From CAYQDF01 sp964416175 (GTDB taxonomy: Bacteria > Chloroflexota > Anaerolineae > Anaerolineales > UBA4823), in contig CAYQDF010000064.1 of assembly GCA_964416175.1 (NCBI GenBank), positions 1 through 17,678 on the forward strand: a DNA stretch of 17,678 nt. Reading direction: 5' to 3'. Within the stretch, counting starts at the first letter, position 1. Each line of letters begins with the position of its first letter. A program made the translations under genes and the position numbers. This document shows, piece after piece, positions 1 through 5,776 of this stretch. The notes below the pieces were generated by a model. It saw only the letters and a program-made list of their open reading frames with translations, was not told the DNA's origin and did no database searches.

Positions 1-476
1 GCATCCTCCAGCAGCGGCCCCAGGACGTCGTTCATCCACCTCAATTTTTTCAACACTTCCGGGCTGTAAGCTCCATAGCGCAGCACCTTGCCGTAGCCTT
101 CATTGAGGTTCGAAAAGGCAAAGCCTCCGTCCGACATGTCCTGGACCACATAGACCATCATCGAGGGCGAGATCACGCCTGCCATCGGGCCGACGGCGCG
201 GTGATGGTGGCAGGGGGCCAGCTCGACCTCGCCCGCTTCGATCATGGCAGCGGCTCGGGATTCGTCCGCCGCCAGACCCTCGAACAGGGCTCCGCCGATC
301 AACGCGCCACGCAGAGGGCCAGAGGCGCGCTCCCATTCGATCGGGGGCCCTGCGTGCAGGAGCAGGTTCTCACGCATCCCGGGGATGACGTCGCGCGCCC
401 TGGCCAGCCCCGTCAGGACCGGGCGGGCGGAGAGCATGCGTTCGACTGCCTGATTATTTGCCTGGTCGATGTCCAT
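1..476 (-). CDS. DUF1116 (YlbE/AllG-like) protein, C-terminus beyond the left edge
   Basis: This frame is open from an ATG at 476 to the left edge, giving 158 codons with no stop. It reads MDIDQANNQAVERMLSARPV, then LLHAGPPIEWERASGPLRGA, CHHHRAVGPMAGVISPSM and FSNLNEGYGKVLRYG, which I recognise as the N-terminal part of the DUF1116 family. In E. coli the homologue YlbE works with FdrA and YlbF and is reported to form the oxamate carbamoyltransferase of anaerobic allantoin breakdown; the same role here is inferred. The start is firm: fdrA ends 9 nt upstream, and its TGA runs directly into the Shine-Dalgarno (TGAGGAG), about 5 nt before the ATG, so the two genes should be translationally coupled. 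The full family length is about 400 or more residues, so most of the gene lies outside the window. The family call is secure, the biochemical role less so. Confidence 0.87.
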   Translation of the reverse strand, partial: MDIDQANNQAVERMLSARPVLTGLARARDVIPGMRENLLLHAGPPIEWERASGPLRGALIGGALFEGLAADESRAAAMIEAGEVELAPCHHHRAVGPMAGVISPSMMVYVVQDMSDGGFAFSNLNEGYGKVLRYGAYSPEVLKKLRWMNDVLGPLLED

Positions 477-485
477 GGAGACTCC

Positions 486-2225
486 TCAAGGGCCCTGGTG
501 CTGTCTGGAGCCATCTCCTTGCGGAGCACGCTGGACCTTCAACCGGGCCAGGATGGCTATCAGATCCTCTTTGCCGCCGGCCGGGAGGCGCCAGTCGACC
601 TGGATCGCTTCCGCGCCCTGCTCCAGCAGACTGACATAAAAGGATTCCAGGCCGACATTGATCGCCGCCAGCGGGGTTTGCAGGACGGCCAGGGGCACCG
701 GTGGGAAGTCTTGTTGGAGGGTGTGCCCCATGCGCGCATTGATATGTGCCACGGCGTCCGCCACGCTGTGCAGGACGACGGCCCCCGCCTCGGACAACTG
801 ACGCTCCTGCGAGGCGAAATCCTGAGGGTCTTCATCGGTGCCGATCAGGATGGCGACGACCTCGATGGCGCGCTGCCGCCTCACTTCGCGAAGGGCAGGA
901 GCCAGTTCGGAGGCAGGGTCAGGGTGGGCGCCGTCTCCCAGGACCACGTCGAGGAGGATCAAGCCCACCTCAAGGTCCGCGGCTTCCTGGGCCAGCCGGC
1001 GCAGGCGCAGGTCGTTGTCGATCATGGGATGCAGCCGGCCGACGGTGAACTCGTCCGCGCCCAGGTCCAGGATCGTNNNNNNNNNNAGGATCGTGTGAGA
1101 TTCGCTGCGCGCCGGCTCCGGGAGCTGGCGGACTCCCTCGGCAGCCAGGTTTGAAAAGAGCGGGAAGAGGACCGGCTGCAGCCCTAAAAGGGCTTCTTGG
1201 GCCAGCGTACCGCCGGAGAACAGGCCGCGCAGGTATCCATTCACTCCAGGGGCTGGCTGCCCTCGGGTCACTGGCAGTCCCTCCTGAAGGAGTGCAACGG
1301 CCAGTTTGGCCGCCTCCATGGAATTTAATGCGAAGTACAGGTTTCCCAGCCGGGCGGCGGGCGGGGGGTAGCCGCTGAAGTACACCACAACCGGCTTGCC
1401 TAGCGCCTGGGCGGCCGCGAGAACGCGGGGCGCTGTGGCTGCCCCAGGAGGTTTCGACACCAGCACGATCACCCGGGTGTCCGGATCCCTGCCGAGCAGG
1501 TCGAGGGCTTGCAGGGAAGTGATCCCGCCAATGGGATCTTTGAGGTCCCTCCCGCCTGTACCGATGGCGTGGGAGACTCCGCCGCCCAAGGCGTGGATGT
1601 GGGAGACCACAGCCTGAAGCCCGGTGCCGGATGCGCCGATCAGGCCGATCTTCCCCCACCGGACACGGTTGGCGAATCCCAGGCCAACGCCGTTGATGAT
1701 GGCGGTACCGCAGTCCGGTCCCATCAGCAGCCGGCCTTTCTCCCTGGCGAACTGCTTTACGCTGGCTTCCGCTTCCAGCGGGACGTTATCACTGTAAAGG
1801 AAAACATGCCGCTCGATCTCCAGCGCCCGGCGCGCCACTTCCGCAGCGTACTTTCCCGGGACGGAAACCAACACCCATCCGGCGTGGGGCAGCATTCCAG
1901 CAGCCGCGTCTAGGCTGCGCGGGCGGAACTCGCTTTCGACGGCAGCCCGCCGGCGCGCCAGGAGCTCGTCCACCCGGGCGAGCGCTGCGGCAGCTTCTTC
2001 TTCGCTGGCGGCGCGCACCACGATGAGCAGGTCATCTGCGCTCGCCTCCTGGATCGAATCTGGCAGCAGCCCGGCCTCGGCGAGCAGGTCCCGGTTCGTC
2101 GGCGTCGCCATTACCACGCCGGCATCCTGGACGCCTGGCAGGTCCACCAGGGCGCGCTGCAGCTGCATCAGGACCACCGAGTCATAATAAGCGCTGGAGC
2201 GGATCTCAAATCGTGTAAAGGCCAT
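486..2225 (-). CDS. fdrA: FdrA-family protein (acyl-CoA-synthetase-like; ureide/oxamate catabolism)
   Basis: The protein has 579 residues as assembled, or 573 if the N gap is collapsed; E. coli FdrA is about 555. It resembles the CoA-binding/ligase fold of succinyl-CoA synthetase. Visible landmarks are the FdrA N-terminus (YYDSVVLMQLQRAL, 13-26; VVMATPTNRDLL, 37-48), the GPDCGTAI segment (169-176), the nucleotide-loop-like IGASGTG (196-202), IGTGGRDL (221-228), LDLGADEFTVG just after the gap, and the C-terminal INVGLESF...VDWRLPAGG. FdrA with DUF1116 and DUF2877 partners is linked in E. coli to oxamate carbamoyltransferase activity; the substrate here is inferred. The ATG at 2225 has GGTGA 5 nt upstream and lies 47 nt after the amidase stop. 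The frame stays open for 186 codons further upstream, but that stretch is a shadow of the amidase. The ten Ns fall at residues 380-383. Confidence 0.9.
   Translation of the reverse strand: MAFTRFEIRSSAYYDSVVLMQLQRALVDLPGVQDAGVVMATPTNRDLLAEAGLLPDSIQEASADDLLIVVRAASEEEAAAALARVDELLARRRAAVESEFRPRSLDAAAGMLPHAGWVLVSVPGKYAAEVARRALEIERHVFLYSDNVPLEAEASVKQFAREKGRLLMGPDCGTAIINGVGLGFANRVRWGKIGLIGASGTGLQAVVSHIHALGGGVSHAIGTGGRDLKDPIGGITSLQALDLLGRDPDTRVIVLVSKPPGAATAPRVLAAAQALGKPVVVYFSGYPPPAARLGNLYFALNSMEAAKLAVALLQEGLPVTRGQPAPGVNGYLRGLFSGGTLAQEALLGLQPVLFPLFSNLAAEGVRQLPEPARSESHTIXXXXTILDLGADEFTVGRLHPMIDNDLRLRRLAQEAADLEVGLILLDVVLGDGAHPDPASELAPALREVRRQRAIEVVAILIGTDEDPQDFASQERQLSEAGAVVLHSVADAVAHINARMGHTLQQDFPPVPLAVLQTPLAAINVGLESFYVSLLEQGAEAIQVDWRLPAGGKEDLIAILARLKVQRAPQGDGSRQHQGP
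1077..1086. other. 10-N assembly gap flanked by an 8-bp direct repeat
   Basis: Ten Ns interrupt fdrA. The eight bases before them (1069-1076, AGGATCGT) are repeated exactly just after them (1087-1094), the pattern expected when two contigs with a short overlap are scaffolded instead of merged. Collapsing one repeat copy plus the Ns removes 18 bp, keeps the frame, and restores an uninterrupted HTILDLGADEFTVG. Confidence 0.9.
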
Positions 2226-2272
2226 CGAAATCACCGCCGTTGGAGTATACCCGCGACAACCATGGACGCGCT

Positions 2273-3574
2273 CTACCCCCAAGCCAGAGCACGTTCCATC
2301 TCCGACCCCCAGACCAGCAGCGCTTCGTCCTGGTACCAGCGGGCAGCAATCTGCAGGCCGATCGGCAGCCCGGCCGGTGTCTTCCCCGCCGGAAGGTTGA
2401 GGGCTGGCAGCCCTGCGTAGGTCCAGGGCAGGTTCATCACCGGGTCGCCGGTACTGCCCAGGCCGCGGGGGGCAGGGCCCGTCGCGGCAGGGGAGACCCA
2501 CAGGTCGATGCCGTGCCGCGCCATCCGGGTTTCCAGCCTGTCGCGCAACACAGACCGGCCAAGCAGGTCCCGGGCCAGCGCCACCTCGGGGACGCCCTGG
2601 CCGCGCTCGATCAGCTCCGCCGTCCTGGGGTGGTAGCGCGGGCCGTACTGTGCGTACCACTTCTTGTGCACCCGCGCCGCTTCGGCGGCGACGATCAGGT
2701 TGTGCCGTTCGCAGATCGCGTCGAAATCCTCGAACGCCGCGACGGATCTGACCTGGTACCCCGACTGCGCGAGCCTCTCGCACGCCTCTCGAAAACAGGC
2801 CAGCCCTTCCGGAGAGACGCGCTGGAGGTACGGTCCTTCAGGGACGCCCAGGACCGGCTTTCTCCCCTGAACGGCGACGGGCGACCAGGCCCGGCACAGG
2901 ACGCCGGCAGCCCGCACCGCCCAATCCACGTTCGCGGCAAAGAAGCCCACGTGATCGACAGAAGGGGCGAGAGGGATGACTCCACCCCGCGAGATCCGGT
3001 CGTAGCTGGGCTTATAGCCGACCACGCCGCAGTAAGCAGCCGGGCGGATAATCGACCCGATCGTCTGGGTACCCAGGGCGAGGGGACAGGCCCCCGCCGC
3101 GACGGCCGCGGCAGAACCGCTACTCGACCCGCCGGGCGTGTGGTCCGGGTTATGCGGGTTGCGGGTCGGCCCGGGGGCGAAGTAAGCGAACTCGGTTGTG
3201 TGGGTCTTTCCTGCCACCAGCGCTCCGGCTGCCTTTAAAGCTGCCACAGCCGCGGATTCAGCGCCGGCCAGCTCCTCCGGAGGCAGCCGGCTGCCGGCAG
3301 AAGTCGGGAACCTATCGACGTGGAAGATATCCTTCACGCCGACGAGCACTCCGAAGAGCGGCGGGCGCTCATCCGGATCCGGATAGAGGTCAAACAGGTC
3401 TGTCATCTCTGTCGTAAGGCGCTCCATGCGGCCTTCCTCGGGCACGAAAGCCTGCAAGACCGGTTCACGCCGGGCGAGATAGTCCCTGAAGCCCTGCAAC
3501 GACTCGAGCGGATCCCAATGGATTCCCAGCGCTGCCGGAGTCCCGGAAGGTGACGGGTGGGGATGATCTCTCAA
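2273..3574 (-). CDS. Amidase-signature-family hydrolase
   Basis: This 433-residue protein should hydrolyse a C-N amide bond in the cytoplasm. The Ser-cisSer-Lys triad is complete: Lys81 in LVGVKD, Ser150 in the TPGGSSSGSAAAVAAG loop, and nucleophile Ser174 in GTQTIGSIIRPAAYCG. The 24-residue spacing between the serines equals that of fatty acid amide hydrolase, and the length is normal for the family. Substrate cannot be read from sequence; its place between hydroxylase subunits and fdrA suggests a ring-opened amide or ureide intermediate. I chose a TTG start at 3574 because AGGA lies 6 nt upstream and the gene then begins 35 nt after the 2Fe-2S gene. The frame is open further upstream to 3973, but there it is an out-of-frame shadow of that gene. 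The start is moderately certain, the family very certain. Confidence 0.93.
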   Translation of the reverse strand: MRDHPHPSPSGTPAALGIHWDPLESLQGFRDYLARREPVLQAFVPEEGRMERLTTEMTDLFDLYPDPDERPPLFGVLVGVKDIFHVDRFPTSAGSRLPPEELAGAESAAVAALKAAGALVAGKTHTTEFAYFAPGPTRNPHNPDHTPGGSSSGSAAAVAAGACPLALGTQTIGSIIRPAAYCGVVGYKPSYDRISRGGVIPLAPSVDHVGFFAANVDWAVRAAGVLCRAWSPVAVQGRKPVLGVPEGPYLQRVSPEGLACFREACERLAQSGYQVRSVAAFEDFDAICERHNLIVAAEAARVHKKWYAQYGPRYHPRTAELIERGQGVPEVALARDLLGRSVLRDRLETRMARHGIDLWVSPAATGPAPRGLGSTGDPVMNLPWTYAGLPALNLPAGKTPAGLPIGLQIAARWYQDEALLVWGSEMERALAWG

Positions 3575-3609
3575 TTCCGATCCTCTCTCTGCTGCCCTCA
3601 GGCCTGGGC

Positions 3610-4095
3610 TCAGCCGTCTTTTCCATCGCGGAGATATTCCTCCGCCAGTTTCACCGCATCCACGATGTGCTGGTAGCCGGTACAGCGGCACAGGACCCCG
3701 GATATCGCCTCCCGGATCTCCGCTTCGCTTGGGTCCGGGTTTTCTGCCAGAAAAGGCGCCAGGGTCATGAGGAATCCCGGCGTGCAGAAGCCGCATTGGA
3801 GCCCGTGAGCCTCCCAGAAACCCCTCTGGAGCGGGTGGAGTCCCGCCGCGGTCGCCAGCCCTTCGACGGTAGTGATCTCGCGGCCATTCGCCTGGACGGC
3901 GAACATCAGGCAGGATCGCACAGCCTGCCCGTCGAACTGGACGGTGCATGCCCCGCAGACGCCGTGTTCGCACCCAACGTGCGTGCCGGTCAGGCCGAGC
4001 TCATGACGGAGGAAATCGCTCAACAATAGGCGCGGTTCGACCTGCCTCTTGTACAGCATCCCGTTGACCGTCACAGACAGGGGGAATAATCTCAT
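3610..4095 (-). CDS. 2Fe-2S subunit of a xanthine dehydrogenase/CoxS-family hydroxylase
   Basis: This 161-residue protein is the small electron-transfer subunit of a three-part molybdenum hydroxylase. The N-terminal plant-ferredoxin-type cluster uses Cys42, Cys47, Cys50 and Cys62 (GCEHGVCGAC...SC). The C-terminal helical domain carries the second cluster, with Cys101 and Cys104 (QCGFC) and Cys136 and Cys138 (LCRC), followed by TGYQHIVDAV. All eight ligands are present and the length is typical (about 150-165). Its ATG shares one base with the stop of the FAD-subunit gene (TAATG), and no good Shine-Dalgarno is seen, so translation is probably by reinitiation. The substrate (purine, nicotinate-like ring, aldehyde or other) cannot be inferred, since that is set by the large subunit, which is missing from the window. 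Confidence 0.95.
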   Translation of the reverse strand: MRLFPLSVTVNGMLYKRQVEPRLLLSDFLRHELGLTGTHVGCEHGVCGACTVQFDGQAVRSCLMFAVQANGREITTVEGLATAAGLHPLQRGFWEAHGLQCGFCTPGFLMTLAPFLAENPDPSEAEIREAISGVLCRCTGYQHIVDAVKLAEEYLRDGKDG

Positions 4096-4979
4096 TACAT
4101 GCCATTCATGGCGGCGCGCGCGAAAGCTGCCCCCAGGGCCCGCACGGTCAAGACCTTCGCCAGGTGGCGCTGGTACCGGGGAGATGCGTGCAGATTTCCG
4201 AGCGGTTCGATCTCGTCTTCCGAAGCGATCGCTGCGGCCTGATCGCAGGCAGCCGGATCCCCGTGCGAACCGATCAGCGATGAAGCAGCCTGGCCCGCTT
4301 TCACCGGGCCGTCACCGGCGTTGAGATAGACCAGGCGGGAGTCCCGGCACACGCCGCGCTCGTCCAGCAGGACCACCGCGGCCACCCCCAGCATGGCGTA
4401 ATCCCCGCGCCGCCGGGCGACCTCCAGGAAAGCCCAGCCCATCCGGCGCGGCATGGGCGGTATCTCCACCTCGACCAGGATCTCCTCGGGCGATAGGTCG
4501 GTGGTGAACATGCCGGTGAAACACTGATCCGCTGCGACCTCCCTGGATCCCCTGGAGCTGCGCACATGGATTGTGGCGTCAAGCGCCACCGCGATCACTG
4601 GCAGCTCGGCGGCAGGGTCGGCGTGCGCCAGGCTTCCTCCCAATGTACCCCGATTCCGGATCTGGGGGTGAGCGACGTGAGGCATCGCCTCCGCTAAAAG
4701 CGGAGCACGCTCGGCAACCAGGCGATCGGTTTCCAACCTGCGCTGGCGCGTCATCGCGCCGATCCGCAAGCCGCCGTCTCCCGTGGGTTCGATGTAGTCC
4801 AGCCCGTCGAGGCGGTTGAGATCCACCAGAGTACCCGGCCGGATCATCCGGAAGTTCATGGCGGGCACCAGACTCTGGCCGCCCGCCAGCAGCTTCGCCT
4901 CCCCGCCGCGCTCCGCCAGGATCTCCAGGGCTGCTTCCAGGGTGTCAGGAGCCAGGTACTCAAAAGGTGCGGGTTTCAA
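4095..4979 (-). CDS. FAD-binding subunit of a xanthine dehydrogenase/CoxM-family hydroxylase
   Basis: This 294-residue protein is the medium, flavin-carrying subunit, which passes electrons from the iron-sulfur clusters to the acceptor. It has the two FAD pyrophosphate-binding motifs of the family, LAGGQSL (31-37) and GTLGGSLAHADPAAELP (111-127), and the standard opening MKPAPFEYLAPDTLEAALEI. Length is normal (about 280-300). It is the first gene of the operon. The start codon is TTG at 4979: an in-frame TGA lies only four codons upstream, so no longer start is possible, and the family N-terminus begins exactly here. A GGAG sits 13 nt upstream, a loose spacing. The 3' end overlaps the 2Fe-2S gene by one base. 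FAD plus FeS subunits without an adjacent molybdopterin subunit is less usual than a complete M-S-L set. Confidence 0.94.
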   Translation of the reverse strand: MKPAPFEYLAPDTLEAALEILAERGGEAKLLAGGQSLVPAMNFRMIRPGTLVDLNRLDGLDYIEPTGDGGLRIGAMTRQRRLETDRLVAERAPLLAEAMPHVAHPQIRNRGTLGGSLAHADPAAELPVIAVALDATIHVRSSRGSREVAADQCFTGMFTTDLSPEEILVEVEIPPMPRRMGWAFLEVARRRGDYAMLGVAAVVLLDERGVCRDSRLVYLNAGDGPVKAGQAASSLIGSHGDPAACDQAAAIASEDEIEPLGNLHASPRYQRHLAKVLTVRALGAAFARAAMNGM

Positions 4980-5017
4980 TTCGCTTGGTCAGCTCCCAAA
5001 TCGCATAATTTGGATGA

Positions 5018-5044
5018 ATTATACACAATTCGGAACGCAGTCAA
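5018..5044 (-). promoter_or_regulatory. Housekeeping-sigma-type promoter of the hydroxylase-amidase-fdrA operon
   Basis: On the minus strand TTGACT (5044-5039) is followed after 15 nt by a perfect TATAAT (5023-5018). Transcription would begin near 5011, giving a leader of about 30 nt before the TTG at 4979. The 15-nt spacer is short of the usual 17. The surrounding 5000-5045 is AT-rich compared with the coding DNA. No convincing operator repeat was seen. Confidence 0.6.
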
Positions 5045-5166
5045 AGTCCTGAGTTTGCGCGGGAGTAGCCGCAGATGCCCGCCGCTCCGCTCAGCGCGCT
5101 GGTTTGTTATATCCCGAATAGGTTAAGATACCTTCACCAGTTCTTTACAATTATTAAACTGCCAGC

Positions 5167-5175
5167 TGCTATGAT
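5167..5175 (+). promoter_or_regulatory. Candidate extended -10 promoter for the zinc-ribbon membrane protein gene
   Basis: TGCTATGAT is an extended -10 (TGn plus TATGAT) placed 36 nt before the start at 5212. The nearest -35-like hexamer, TTTACA upstream, is 20 nt away, which is too far for a normal core promoter, so this rests on the extended -10 alone. It lies in an AT-rich stretch (about 5104-5190) between divergent genes. Confidence 0.35.
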
Positions 5176-5211
5176 CGCTTATCGAATTGCATGAATTTCT
5201 GGAGGCATGCT

Positions 5212-5694
5212 ATGAAAGCAGCAATGAAATGGATCCTGGGGATCGGGCTTGGCCTGGCGGCAGTGATCGTCACCGCAGCAGCTGGCTACCTGCTGTTCAG
5301 CCGCTGGTTCCGGATTGGCTGGTTGATGGACGGGCGCCCTCTCCGCCTCCTGGAAGGCGGGCGCGCCTTCCTCTCGTTGGAGATGCCCATGCACCCGGTC
5401 TGGGGAGCTCCCCTCTCAAGGTTCACCGGATTCTCCCCATTTTGGACGATCGCGGGCGGATTGATATGGTTGAGCCTGCTGGCCCTGATAATCTTTGGGG
5501 TGGTTGCATTGGCGCGGAACCTGGTGAGCTCCCAGCCATCCGCCGCAGCCTCCGGGCAGGCGAGCCCGGCGGCTGCCCCCCCTGCCCTGATTTGTTCGAA
5601 CTGCGGGCGTCCAGTGCAGGCGGACTGGCTCCACTGTCCCTTCTGCGGGCACGCGCTGATGGAGGAGCCATCCGGCGGATCGCCGCCATCTTAG
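5212..5694 (+). CDS. Small two-helix membrane protein with C-terminal zinc ribbon
   Basis: I do not recognise a named family. The 160-residue protein has a first hydrophobic helix at about 7-29, a loop of some 50 residues, a second helix at about 79-101, an Ala/Ser/Pro-rich linker, and a C-terminal zinc ribbon with Cys128-x2-Cys131 and Cys142-x2-Cys145 (CSNCG...CPFCG). The positive-inside pattern (Lys at the N-terminus, Arg after helix 2) suggests both ends face the cytoplasm. A role as a small membrane adaptor or sensor is only a guess. The ATG at 5212 is preferred over the in-frame ATG at 5191 because GGAGG (5201-5205) sits 6 nt before it; the longer form would add seven residues. It is transcribed alone, diverging from the hydroxylase operon and converging on the CapA-like gene. 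Confidence 0.8.
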   Translation: MKAAMKWILGIGLGLAAVIVTAAAGYLLFSRWFRIGWLMDGRPLRLLEGGRAFLSLEMPMHPVWGAPLSRFTGFSPFWTIAGGLIWLSLLALIIFGVVALARNLVSSQPSAAASGQASPAAAPPALICSNCGRPVQADWLHCPFCGHALMEEPSGGSPPS

Positions 5695-5739
5695 GAAGCT
5701 TCTGCCGCGCCTGGCAGACTGCAACCGGCGCCCGTTTAC

Positions 5740-5776
5740 TGGAGCCTGACCGCAGTCGATTACCGGTCAGGCTCCA
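5740..5776. terminator. Perfect hairpin between convergent genes, no T-tract
   Basis: GGAGCCTGACCG (5741-5752) pairs perfectly with CGGTCAGGCTCC (5764-5775); T5740/A5776 adds a thirteenth pair, and the loop is 11 nt. It lies 45 nt after the stop of the zinc-ribbon gene and covers the stop codon and last five codons of the CapA-like gene. It can fold in transcripts from both strands, but neither strand has a U-tract after it, so it may terminate without one or protect 3' ends. The structure is certain, the function is inferred. Confidence 0.6.

Noticed and set aside
201..1154. Plus-strand open frame of 317 codons opposite DUF1116 and fdrA
   Set aside because: It runs through the N gap, is antisense to two recognised genes and shows GC-driven low-complexity composition.
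2226..2783. Upstream in-frame extension of fdrA by 186 codons
   Set aside because: The extension overlaps the amidase gene, has no family resemblance, and the ATG at 2225 has a ribosome site and the conserved FdrA N-terminus.
3575..3973. Upstream in-frame extension of the amidase
   Set aside because: It is an out-of-frame shadow of the 2Fe-2S subunit gene, rich in Arg, Gly and Pro with no amidase homology.
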